Assembly: GCF_009792895.1 (NCBI RefSeq) | Contig: NZ_WSSC01000005.1 | Coordinates: forward strand, 248,001 to 312,000 | Direction of reading: 5' to 3' | From: Pigmentibacter ruber | GTDB taxonomy: Bacteria > Bdellovibrionota_B > Oligoflexia > Silvanigrellales > Silvanigrellaceae | DNA length: 64,000 bases | Shown: piece by piece, positions 1-7,416 of the stretch | How positions within the stretch are numbered: position 1 is the first letter of the stretch | How the letters are laid out: each line of letters starts with the position of its first letter | The notes under the pieces: model-generated | Database searches by the model: none | What the model saw: only the letters and a program-made list of their open reading frames with translations | Told to the model about the DNA's origin: nothing | Program-made: the position numbers and the translations under genes

Positions 1-247
1 AAGAAGTAGAATTATAGTTCTCGATGATAAAAATGTTTTAGCAGCTATTATTGTGGACTCAGTTAGTGAAGTTATTGAAGTAGAAAAGGAAGCTGTTCAA
101 GCTACGCCAGATATTGTAGCTGGTGAAAGATCAAAGTTTTTGAAAGGAATTATTAAGCCGCATAAACATAGAAATATTTTATGGCTAGATTGTGGAGCAA
201 TTTATTCTGAATTTAGTGCGCAAAATGAGAAATCAAATGCAGCATAA
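1..247 (+). CDS. cheW: CheW-like chemotaxis coupling protein, 3' part
   Basis: The reading frame is open from base 2 at the window edge, so only the last 81 residues are seen. They contain a beta-rich stretch with VDSVSEVIEV, which matches the C-terminal subdomain of CheW, where the protein links receptors to the CheA kinase. It is the first visible gene of a same-strand chemotaxis block with a STAS protein, CheA, CheV and CheB, and that supports the call. The GTG at 53 lies inside the domain and is not the real start. The N-terminal half is outside the window. Confidence 0.8.
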   Translation, partial: RSRIIVLDDKNVLAAIIVDSVSEVIEVEKEAVQATPDIVAGERSKFLKGIIKPHKHRNILWLDCGAIYSEFSAQNEKSNAA

Positions 248-259
248 TTTGAGGGTTTT

Positions 260-568
260 ATGACAATTCTTACTTTTGAAAATAATACTTTTAAACTATC
301 AGGAAAACTGACAATCTATAAAGTATCAGAATTGAAAAATAAAATACTTGAAGCATATAACAAAGAAACAAAAAAAGATGCAGATTTTTTTCTTGATTTA
401 TCTGCTGTAGAAGCTATAGATGCTGCTGTATTACAATTATTAATATCTCTAAAAATACTAATTAAAAATGGTAAAGGAAATTTAAAACTAAAAGTCAGTA
501 CGCAAACATTTGATTCATTATTGGATTTATTTGGTATGCCTGCTGATACTTTTCCAAAAGCTGCATAA
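260..568 (+). CDS. STAS-domain protein in chemotaxis operon
   Basis: 102 residues that fit a single STAS domain, the fold of anti-sigma-factor antagonists such as SpoIIAA/RsbV. It starts 12 bases after the CheW stop, behind a GAGGG ribosome-binding site, and lies immediately upstream of cheA. The loop that normally carries the phosphorylatable Ser/Thr reads AIDAAVLQLL, so the usual Ser/Thr is Ala. If the alignment is right, it cannot be switched by serine phosphorylation and may act as a fixed adaptor. Small STAS proteins beside cheA occur in other bacteria, but their job is poorly defined. The domain call is good; the role is inference. Confidence 0.8.
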   Translation: MTILTFENNTFKLSGKLTIYKVSELKNKILEAYNKETKKDADFFLDLSAVEAIDAAVLQLLISLKILIKNGKGNLKLKVSTQTFDSLLDLFGMPADTFPKAA

Positions 569-610
569 GGGAGTGTAGCTAACTTTTATCAGGAGATGAG
601 GTGCTAAGCT

Positions 611-2848
611 GTGAGTTATAATGAAGAGCAAATGCAGGAAATATTCTTCCAAGAAATGCGAGAAGTTTTTGAGCATATTGACAGCTGTATTCTCGTTCTA
701 GAAAAAACTCCTGGTGATTTGGAAATAATAAAAAATTTGTTTAGAGAAGTTCATACTTTAAAAGGTTCTAGTGGTGTATTTGGTTTGAGAGAAATAGCAG
801 ACTTAACTCACCATGCTGAAGACCTTTTGGATCGTATGCGTGAAGGAAAACTTGATCCAACTGAAGAAGTTTTTTCCGCATTGTTACGTTGTTTTGATAG
901 ATTAAAAGAAATGATGGATGCAGCCCAAAAGAAACAAAATTTAGCATCCTTTGATAACTCTGATATAGTAAGACAATTATGTGACTTTAAAGAAATTACT
1001 GGTGAACAATTACAAGAAAAAGTTGCTGCAGGAGAAGTTGCGCCTCCTCCAACTCAAGAAAATATAAAACCAGGCGAATGCCCTTTTCACATTTCTATTA
1101 CTGGTGCAGATCAATTTTTCTTAACAGGAATAGATCCAATTACTCTAGTGTTAAATTGTCGTGATATTTCATCCGGAACATTCTCCCTTTTTACAAATAC
1201 CGCGAGAATTCCTGCGTTAACAGATATTGAGCCAGAACGTTGTTACTTTGAATTTACTTTTAATTTCGTTTCTATGGCTGAATTTAAAACAGTTCAAGAT
1301 ATTTTTGAGTTTGCAATTGGTTCCAGTAACGTAAAAATAGAAATGGATGGTATGGCCGGCGGAAATAAAGGAGGAGGTGCAGCGCCTGCACCTGCAGCAG
1401 CAGCTAAACCTGCACCAGCAGCGGCACCAGCAGCCGCAGCAGCAAAGCCTGCAGCAGCGGCGACTCCAGCTGCAGCAAAACCTGCAACCCCAGCAGCTGG
1501 AAAACCGGGAGCACCAGCAGCAGCAAAACAAGATGCTGCGCATGGTAGTAATGATGCCAATGACTTTGTTCGTTTAAAGAAAGAAAAACTAGATCAATTA
1601 ATGAATTTGGTTGGTGAATTAATTACAGTCAAAAACTTATTTGTTCACTTGGCAAATAGATTAGAAGAAGTTCTTCCAGAGAATGAAATTACTAAAGGAT
1701 TTAAAGAAGGAACAGGCCACGTAACACGCCTATCTGCACGCTTACAAGAAAGTGTAATGAATGCTCGAATGGTTCCTGTAGGTAGTGTATTTACAAAATA
1801 TACTCGTCTAGTGCGTGATGTAGCTAAAAAACTAAATAAAAAAGTAAATTTAGTAATTGAAGGTGAAGAAACTGAGCTAGATAAAACAGTTAGTGAAGCA
1901 ATTTCTGACCCTATTATGCATTTAATTCGTAACTCTATAGATCATGGTATTGAAAATTCTGAGACACGAAAAGAACGTGGCAAACCAGATACTGGTACTT
2001 TATTGCTCAAAGCTGGCTATGAAGGTAATAACGTTAAAATTGTCGTCAGGGATGATGGTAATGGAATTGATCTTGATAGGGTTAAAAATAAAGCTGTTAA
2101 CTTAGGAATTGTTACTCAAGAACAAGCAGATATGCTTAGTAAGAAAGATATAATTGAATTTATTTTCCATAGTGGATTTTCAACTGCTGCAGAAATTACT
2201 GACGTTAGTGGACGTGGAGTGGGAATGGATGTTGTGCGTAACAACATAAGAAAATCTAGTGGTTCCATTTTTGTTGATACTAATCCTGGACAAGGAACTG
2301 AGTTTAAAATTATTTTGCCACTAAGTTTAGCCGTAATTGAAGCTCTTTTAATAGGAGTTGATGGTGAAACTTATGCTTTACCACAAGAAGTAATTACAGA
2401 AACTGTTAGGGCAGAAAAGAAAGATGTTGTTAATTTAAATAATCAACCAAGTATAAATTTACGTGGTGAAGTGATTCCACTCTTAAGATTAAATGAAGTT
2501 GTTAATTTAAGAGCTTCTATATTAGATAAATTTATTCAACAAGAAAAGAAACGGCTTAATCAAAATGAAGATGATAATTCTGATTCACAATCTAATCAAA
2601 AAGAAAAAGATGATGGATTAACAAACCCTGTGGTGATTGTACAAATTGATGGTTTGAAAGTTGGTATTTTAGTAGATGTTTTATACTGGCAAGAACAAAT
2701 TATGATTAAACCTTTAGGAGGGTTCCTGGCAAATATCCCTGTATTTACTGGGGCTTGTATAATGGGTAATGGTTCTGTGGTCTTAGTTTTAGAGCCGAAA
2801 GAACTTTATTATGCAGCTTGTCATACCGAAGATAAAGCAGCGGCTTGA
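611..2848 (+). CDS. cheA: Chemotaxis histidine kinase CheA
   Basis: 745 residues starting at GTG behind an AGGAG at 591–595. The order is: an N-terminal HPt domain with phosphoacceptor His48 in HTLKGSSGVFG; a regulatory region to about residue 245; an Ala/Pro/Lys linker at about 250–312; a dimerisation helix pair from about 318; an ATPase domain with N-box HLIRNSIDHGIE (about 437), DDGNGID (about 481) and GRGVGMD (about 534); and a CheW-like regulatory domain to the end, with a charged insert near 650–680. All motifs expected of an active kinase are present. CheA passes phosphate to CheY and CheB. The linker is locally GC-rich and repetitive in an AT-rich gene. Confidence 0.97.
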   Translation: MSYNEEQMQEIFFQEMREVFEHIDSCILVLEKTPGDLEIIKNLFREVHTLKGSSGVFGLREIADLTHHAEDLLDRMREGKLDPTEEVFSALLRCFDRLKEMMDAAQKKQNLASFDNSDIVRQLCDFKEITGEQLQEKVAAGEVAPPPTQENIKPGECPFHISITGADQFFLTGIDPITLVLNCRDISSGTFSLFTNTARIPALTDIEPERCYFEFTFNFVSMAEFKTVQDIFEFAIGSSNVKIEMDGMAGGNKGGGAAPAPAAAAKPAPAAAPAAAAAKPAAAATPAAAKPATPAAGKPGAPAAAKQDAAHGSNDANDFVRLKKEKLDQLMNLVGELITVKNLFVHLANRLEEVLPENEITKGFKEGTGHVTRLSARLQESVMNARMVPVGSVFTKYTRLVRDVAKKLNKKVNLVIEGEETELDKTVSEAISDPIMHLIRNSIDHGIENSETRKERGKPDTGTLLLKAGYEGNNVKIVVRDDGNGIDLDRVKNKAVNLGIVTQEQADMLSKKDIIEFIFHSGFSTAAEITDVSGRGVGMDVVRNNIRKSSGSIFVDTNPGQGTEFKIILPLSLAVIEALLIGVDGETYALPQEVITETVRAEKKDVVNLNNQPSINLRGEVIPLLRLNEVVNLRASILDKFIQQEKKRLNQNEDDNSDSQSNQKEKDDGLTNPVVIVQIDGLKVGILVDVLYWQEQIMIKPLGGFLANIPVFTGACIMGNGSVVLVLEPKELYYAACHTEDKAAA

Positions 2849-2882
2849 GATAAGCTGTGAATGGGCTAGATAGGAGAGTCTA

Positions 2883-3962
2883 ATGGCAATTTATATCGCC
2901 AAAAGCAAAAAAGAAGAAAGAATGCTTCAAATAGGAAGTAACAAGTTTGAGCTTGTTGACTTTAGATTGAAGGACTACCCTGTCGGTGCTGACATGTCAC
3001 ACCCTAATGCATATGAAGGTATTTATGGTATAAATATTGCTAAAGTAAGAGAAATAAATAAAATCAGTCAATTTACTAAAATGCCAAATTCTCATGAATG
3101 TATCGAAGGTCTTCTTGAACTAAGAGAAGAAGCTATTCCTATTGTAAATCTTGCTAAATATTTAGGTTATCAAAATCACGCATTAAGACCAACTGATAAT
3201 ATTATAATTTGTGAATTTAATAGTCTTGTAACAGGATTTGTTGTGCACCAAGCAATGCGCATTCGGCGTATCTCTTGGGAAGCAATTCTTCCACCTACCC
3301 GTTTAATAGGACGGGAAGGTGGTTGTGTCACAGGAATGCATAAATTAGCAAAAGGTCCTGATAATGAGCGAGATTTGATGTTACTTATTTTGGACTTTGA
3401 AAAAATAGTTGCAGAGATTAACGGTGAAACATATGCATTGAATAAATTCTCTGAAGACAAACAAAATAACAGAATTCCAGGTAACACAGACGAAACAAGA
3501 ACTGTATTGGTTGTGGATGATAGTTTAACTGCAAGAACTCAAGTCGAACTTTTCTTAACTCAACATGGTTATAGAGTCATTACTGCAACTGATGGTGAGG
3601 AAGGATTGTTTACTTTGCAAGCTCTTTTAGATCAAGCAAAAAAAGATGGAAGAGATGTTACAGATTTAGTCCAAGTAGTTGTTTCAGACGTAGAAATGCC
3701 ACGTATGGATGGACATGCATTTACTCAAGAAATTAAAAAAGATCCAAAATTAAGCTCCATACCTGTAATAATGCATACATCTCTTTCTGGTAGAGCAAAT
3801 CAAGATGCTGTGAAATCACTCGCAGATGAATATGTCGTGAAATTTAATGGTGATGCTCTTATTGCAACTGTAAATCGTGTTTGGCGCAAATTAATGGATA
3901 GAAAAGAAACAGATAGAACAAATGGTATGAACGAATCTGATGATTTAGATGCAGCCTCATAA
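2883..3962 (+). CDS. cheV: CheV-type coupling protein (CheW domain + receiver)
   Basis: 359 residues. An N-terminal CheW-like domain (about 10–185) is joined to a response-regulator receiver (about 207–340) with the acidic pair VDD and phosphoacceptor Asp269 in VVSDVEMPRMDG. This is the CheV architecture: an adaptor between receptors and CheA whose coupling is tuned by phosphorylation. It lies 34 bases after cheA behind TAGGAG and 17 bases before cheB, so it is very probably cotranscribed. The receiver Lys appears in EYVVKFN where KP is usual, a minor departure. The window contains no cheR, cheY or receptor gene. Confidence 0.93.
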   Translation: MAIYIAKSKKEERMLQIGSNKFELVDFRLKDYPVGADMSHPNAYEGIYGINIAKVREINKISQFTKMPNSHECIEGLLELREEAIPIVNLAKYLGYQNHALRPTDNIIICEFNSLVTGFVVHQAMRIRRISWEAILPPTRLIGREGGCVTGMHKLAKGPDNERDLMLLILDFEKIVAEINGETYALNKFSEDKQNNRIPGNTDETRTVLVVDDSLTARTQVELFLTQHGYRVITATDGEEGLFTLQALLDQAKKDGRDVTDLVQVVVSDVEMPRMDGHAFTQEIKKDPKLSSIPVIMHTSLSGRANQDAVKSLADEYVVKFNGDALIATVNRVWRKLMDRKETDRTNGMNESDDLDAAS

Positions 3963-3979
3963 TAAATTGGAGTCCTTTT

Positions 3980-5011
3980 ATGGCTATTAATGTTCTTATT
4001 GTTGATGATTCACCTACAGTTTGTGCAATGCTTTCGCAAATGTTAACAAGCGCTGGGTTTCATGTCGCTGGAATAGGAAAGTCAGCAGAAGAAGGATTAG
4101 AATTGGCTGGGAAATTAAAACCTGATGTTATTACTCTTGATATAGAAATGCCAGGTAAGTCAGGTTTGCAGGCGTTACCTTTATTTCAAAAGACATGTGA
4201 TGCTGCCATTATCATGTGTTCTACATTAACAAATCAAGCTGCATCAGCAACTCTTCAATCTTTAGAAAAAGGTGCTTTTGACTATATTCCTAAAACTGAA
4301 ATTGGAAAATCTTTTACACCAGATATGCTAAAAGAAAGAGTAAATAATGCTTATGCGTATGTTACTCAAAAACGCAAAGGCGAAAATACATATAAACAAA
4401 GTGTTCCAATTGCCTCTTTGCCACATCAAAATGTAAAAGCTATAGTTTTAGGGGTATCAACAGGGGGTCCAGCAGCTCTGCATAAATTATTTAGTGCTTT
4501 ACCTGTTATGCCAGTGCCAATAGTTGTTGTGCAACATATGCCAGCTGCCTTTGTCGCTTCTTTAGCTGAACGAATCGCTCAACAAACAAAACATAAGACT
4601 TCTGTTGCAAAAGAAGATTATACCTTAAGCCCAGGAGAAATTTGTTTTGCTCCTGGAGACAAACATGTTCTTGTAAAGAAGATGGGAACAAGAATTTTTT
4701 GTGGCCTTAGTGAAGAACCAAAAAATTTATTACACAAACCTTCTGCTGATGTTCTGTTTCAATCAGCAGCTGAAGTTATTGGAAAAGAGCTTCTTGCTGT
4801 GATTTTAACTGGTATGGGAAGAGATGGCGCTGATGGTGGTAAAACTGTGCGCACTCGGGGCGGAATGGTTTTAGCTGAAAGTAAAAGTTCATGCGTTGTT
4901 TATGGTATGCCAAAAGCAGCTATCGAAGCTAGAACTGCAAACTTTGAATTTGACTTACAAGATATGGCCGCAGCAATAAATAAAATAGTTACTGGGAAGT
5001 TAATTAGTTAA
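3980..5011 (+). CDS. cheB: Protein-glutamate methylesterase CheB
   Basis: 343 residues. The receiver domain has Asp54 in ITLDIEMPGKSG. A linker follows, then a CheB methylesterase domain with the expected triad: Ser160 in GVSTGGP, His186 in VQHMPAA and Asp282 in GMGRDGADG. It removes methyl groups from chemoreceptors for adaptation when phosphorylated by CheA. It is the last gene of the chemotaxis block and is followed by a long hairpin. Length and domain order are normal. Confidence 0.96.
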   Translation: MAINVLIVDDSPTVCAMLSQMLTSAGFHVAGIGKSAEEGLELAGKLKPDVITLDIEMPGKSGLQALPLFQKTCDAAIIMCSTLTNQAASATLQSLEKGAFDYIPKTEIGKSFTPDMLKERVNNAYAYVTQKRKGENTYKQSVPIASLPHQNVKAIVLGVSTGGPAALHKLFSALPVMPVPIVVVQHMPAAFVASLAERIAQQTKHKTSVAKEDYTLSPGEICFAPGDKHVLVKKMGTRIFCGLSEEPKNLLHKPSADVLFQSAAEVIGKELLAVILTGMGRDGADGGKTVRTRGGMVLAESKSSCVVYGMPKAAIEARTANFEFDLQDMAAAINKIVTGKLIS

Positions 5012-5027
5012 TTCTTATGACAAAAGA

Positions 5028-5064
5028 TAGGAAAACAAGTAAGTTTAGCTTACTTGTTTTCCTA
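5028..5064 (+). terminator. Hairpin after cheB, probable operon terminator
   Basis: A perfect 15–16 bp inverted repeat (arms 5028–5043 and 5049–5064) with a 5-base loop starts 17 bases after the cheB stop. Flanking TGACAA (5018–5023) and TTGTCA (5066–5071) can extend it. There is no run of T after the stem, so it may be a weak or factor-assisted terminator, or an RNA-stabilising hairpin. Confidence 0.6.
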
Positions 5065-5163
5065 GTTGTCAGACAAATATAAGCATAAAATAAAATTTGC
5101 TAAAAAATATTGCATAGTTTAAATTAGAATTAATTCAAATATTTTAGGAGATGTAAAGAATTA

Positions 5164-5796
5164 ATGCTCTTACGAATTATTCTTTTCTTAACTTACGGAA
5201 CTTTTTTTTCTAATTATTGTTTTGCATTACTAAAATCAAATGATCTATTCGTTGAAGGTGGTTTTTCTGGTTACTATTTGCTGGAAGATTTTTATACTGG
5301 TGGAAATGGAAAAGTTACTTTTACTTTACCTGTGTATAGCGTTGATAAACAATTTGATCTTATAGCTGGTGGCAGTGGTAAAATTGAAAGAACCTCTTAT
5401 CTTACTCAATCAAATATTTATGGAGTAACTTCTGATATAACTTCATATCAATTGGGTCTTGTCAGTGGTATAAAATATCGAGTGATATCTCCCTTCTATA
5501 TTTACTTGCTAGGAAATGCATATTATTCACCATACACACATTTTGAAAATCATTTTTATCTTTATTATTTCGATTCTTATCAATCAGTAAAAGTCGACTA
5601 CAACATGAATGCTGGGTTAGAATTGAAATTTATTTATAAATTGTTTCGTGATTTTGGTGTGGGTCTTTCAGTGTATGGTTCATATGGTTATATTAAATTT
5701 AATGATAGTTCATTTTTAAGTATAGTATATCAGGGTAAACAAGGTGGCTATTTAATATTTAATTCTAATATTAATTTTGTTTATTTTATTAGATAA
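5164..5796 (+). CDS. Exported protein, predicted small outer-membrane barrel
   Basis: 210 residues, starting at ATG behind an AGGAG at 5146–5150. The first 21 residues form a signal peptide ending near NYCFA. The rest is rich in Tyr, Gly and Phe in alternating patterns such as GGFSGYYLLEDFYTGG, and the last strand ends in an aromatic-rich NINFVYFIR. That is the look of an 8–10-stranded outer-membrane beta-barrel. I recognise no specific family. It stands alone between the chemotaxis terminator and a long non-coding stretch. Confidence 0.65.
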   Translation: MLLRIILFLTYGTFFSNYCFALLKSNDLFVEGGFSGYYLLEDFYTGGNGKVTFTLPVYSVDKQFDLIAGGSGKIERTSYLTQSNIYGVTSDITSYQLGLVSGIKYRVISPFYIYLLGNAYYSPYTHFENHFYLYYFDSYQSVKVDYNMNAGLELKFIYKLFRDFGVGLSVYGSYGYIKFNDSSFLSIVYQGKQGGYLIFNSNINFVYFIR

Positions 5797-5911
5797 TATT
5801 TTTGGTATTCTATTTTAAAAAAAATTCGCAAATAGATTTATTTTTAAAATTCAATATTATTAAATTTCTTTAATTTTGAAAAAATTCTAAACTAAAAAAA
5901 ATAAAAAAAAG

Positions 5912-5946
5912 AAAGTAAAAAAAATAATATTATCTTTTACTTTTTT
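5912..5946 (+). terminator. Possible weak intrinsic terminator
   Basis: A 9-bp A/T stem (arms 5912–5920 and 5935–5943) with a 14-base loop, followed by T residues. It is about 115 bases downstream of the 5164–5796 gene. The stem is almost without G/C, so the call is weak. Confidence 0.3.
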
Positions 5947-6020
5947 GAATTTTTCTGATATACGCAAGACAAGCTAGACACTAAGCAAAATATAATTAGT
6001 TTAGCAGAACACTTGTTTGA

Positions 6021-6060
6021 TTAATGAAAATTTAATAAATTTTTATTAAATTTTCATTAA
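6021..6060. repeat. Perfect 19-bp inverted repeat
   Basis: Arms 6021–6039 and 6042–6060 are exact reverse complements with a 2-base centre. It lies in the AT-rich gap about 170 bases upstream of the dehydrogenase-subunit gene. It could be a cruciform, a regulator site or a bidirectional terminator. At this base composition chance palindromes are commoner, but 19 perfect pairs is long. Confidence 0.6.
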
Positions 6061-6230
6061 ATATATTGAATAATAATCAATAAATAATTAAATTTTTAAA
6101 TTTTAACTTTTGTTTTATTGCTTTATATTTTTAGAGAAAGTTTGAAAAGGAGGATTCAATAAATTCTTATCAATAATCGCTTTTTTGCATTTAGTAGGAT
6201 AATTAACGGCTAAATTTTAGGGTGTTTACT

Positions 6231-6698
6231 ATGAAAGAATTGAAAAAAAAGAAATTTATGAAAAATTTTGTGAAGAATTTTCCAATCTCTCTAGACGAAA
6301 TTGATAATAGATTAATCATGGAGTCAGAAAGTGATATTGAATTATTTAAAAAATTTATGAAAATATCTGAAAAATTAACTGCAGATTTACAATTAGATGC
6401 AGAACTGGGAAAAAAATATTTAGAGCATTTTATTTTAGCAAATAAACAAAATAGAAGAAAAATACTTGAATTACACACTTATCTACAAAATCAAATTCCT
6501 GAAACAAGAAAAGATTTGAAAAAACTTTCTAAAGAAATATTAATTAGTTGGTATACAGGAATTGTAAAAGTGAATGGAATAAGTAGATTAGTCACATATT
6601 CTGGTTCACATACTTGGACAAAATTAAAAGGTATCAAACCACATGGTATTTGTGGTGGACGTTTTGGGTATTGGTCAAGAAGGCAAAAAATTAGTTAG
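6231..6698 (+). CDS. Orphan FAD-dependent sugar dehydrogenase small-subunit-like protein
   Basis: 155 residues from the ATG at 6231, chosen over an in-frame GTG at 6222 because TAGGG lies 8 bases before it. The C-terminal part, with SWYTGIVKVNG, LVTYSGSHTW and PHGICGGRFGYW, resembles the small subunit of membrane-bound sorbitol/gluconate/fructose dehydrogenases (the FAD-SLDH or gluconate 2-dehydrogenase subunit 3 type). Those subunits usually carry a Tat leader and sit beside a GMC flavoprotein and a cytochrome subunit. Here neither a leader nor a partner gene is present. The N-terminal 60 residues are Lys-rich and unlike the family. The gene runs into the convergent Crp/Fnr gene with an 8-base overlap. 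Confidence 0.65.
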   Translation: MKELKKKKFMKNFVKNFPISLDEIDNRLIMESESDIELFKKFMKISEKLTADLQLDAELGKKYLEHFILANKQNRRKILELHTYLQNQIPETRKDLKKLSKEILISWYTGIVKVNGISRLVTYSGSHTWTKLKGIKPHGICGGRFGYWSRRQKIS

Positions 6699-7407
6699 GT
6701 TTTTCCTCTGAAATTTCTTTTAATAAATTTATATCTAAAATTTCAAAATCTGTAATACTACCTGCTACAGCGCCTAGTTTTTTAATTTCAGAAAAAACCC
6801 GACTTACTGTTTCAGGTGTCATATCAGAAAGATCAGAAAAATCACTCCGCGTTAAATAAACTTTATTGGAAGGATCTCTTTTAGTAAAATAAGGATAAAT
6901 TTCTAAGAAACAAGAAGCTAATCTTTGGCGTGCTGTTTTGTAACGAACACCTTCAATTCTATTATAAAGCATACCGGTGTGGCTGCAAACTTTCCTTAAA
7001 AAATCAAGATAAACTGAGCAATTTTTTTCACCAATACCTGTAATAGCTACATGTGGAGTGGATATAAGTTCACAATTTGTTATTGCTGTGCAAGTTCTTT
7101 CATAATAAGGTGATTTGGAAAACATCTCTAAAATTCCAAAACAGTCTCCATCTTTGGATAAAGAGCTAATAATAGATTTATTTTTCTCACACTCATTTGT
7201 GAATTTAACACATCCTGAAACAATAAAATAAATTGAGTAAGCTTTTTCACCTGCTACAAAAATATTTTGTTCTCGTTTTACTTTTAATTCAGTGGAACTT
7301 TGTAATAATAAATCAAGTTCCTCTGAATTTAAGGATGGAAAAAAAGTTGCTAGTTTTTTAGTTGAAATTATAAACTCAGATTTTTTCACAAACAAGTCCT
7401 TTGCCAT
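6691..7407 (-). CDS. Crp/Fnr-family transcriptional regulator
   Basis: 238 residues. The N-terminal half has the cyclic-nucleotide-binding beta-roll pattern (about 30–125; IFVAGEKAYSIYFIVSGCVKF, then GDCFGILEMF). After a dimerisation helix, the C-terminal winged helix-turn-helix (about 175–230) includes LTRSDFSDLSDMTPETVSRVFSEIKKLG, whose recognition helix is typical of Crp/Fnr. There is no N-terminal Cys cluster, so it is not a classical Fnr. The usual cAMP-contacting Arg of the phosphate-binding cassette is not evident. It starts 9 bases after the LuxE–LuxC-type gene and is probably cotranscribed, which suggests it regulates that operon. Confidence 0.9.
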   Translation of the reverse strand: MAKDLFVKKSEFIISTKKLATFFPSLNSEELDLLLQSSTELKVKREQNIFVAGEKAYSIYFIVSGCVKFTNECEKNKSIISSLSKDGDCFGILEMFSKSPYYERTCTAITNCELISTPHVAITGIGEKNCSVYLDFLRKVCSHTGMLYNRIEGVRYKTARQRLASCFLEIYPYFTKRDPSNKVYLTRSDFSDLSDMTPETVSRVFSEIKKLGAVAGSITDFEILDINLLKEISEEKPN

Positions 7408-7416
7408 TATAAATCA

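Larger units (their letters stand above)
5797..6230. other. AT-rich intergenic region with inverted repeats
   Basis: No convincing gene is seen in these 434 bases. The stretch has A/T homopolymers, a weak hairpin followed by a T-run (5912–5946) that may end transcription from 5164, and a perfect 19-bp palindrome at 6021–6060. An AGGAGG at 6149–6154 is not followed by a plausible start codon with an open frame. Confidence 0.5.

Noticed and set aside
1217-1560. Cys- and Ala-rich open frames opposite the CheA linker
   Set aside because: They are the reverse reading of an Ala/Pro repeat in a well-supported cheA frame.
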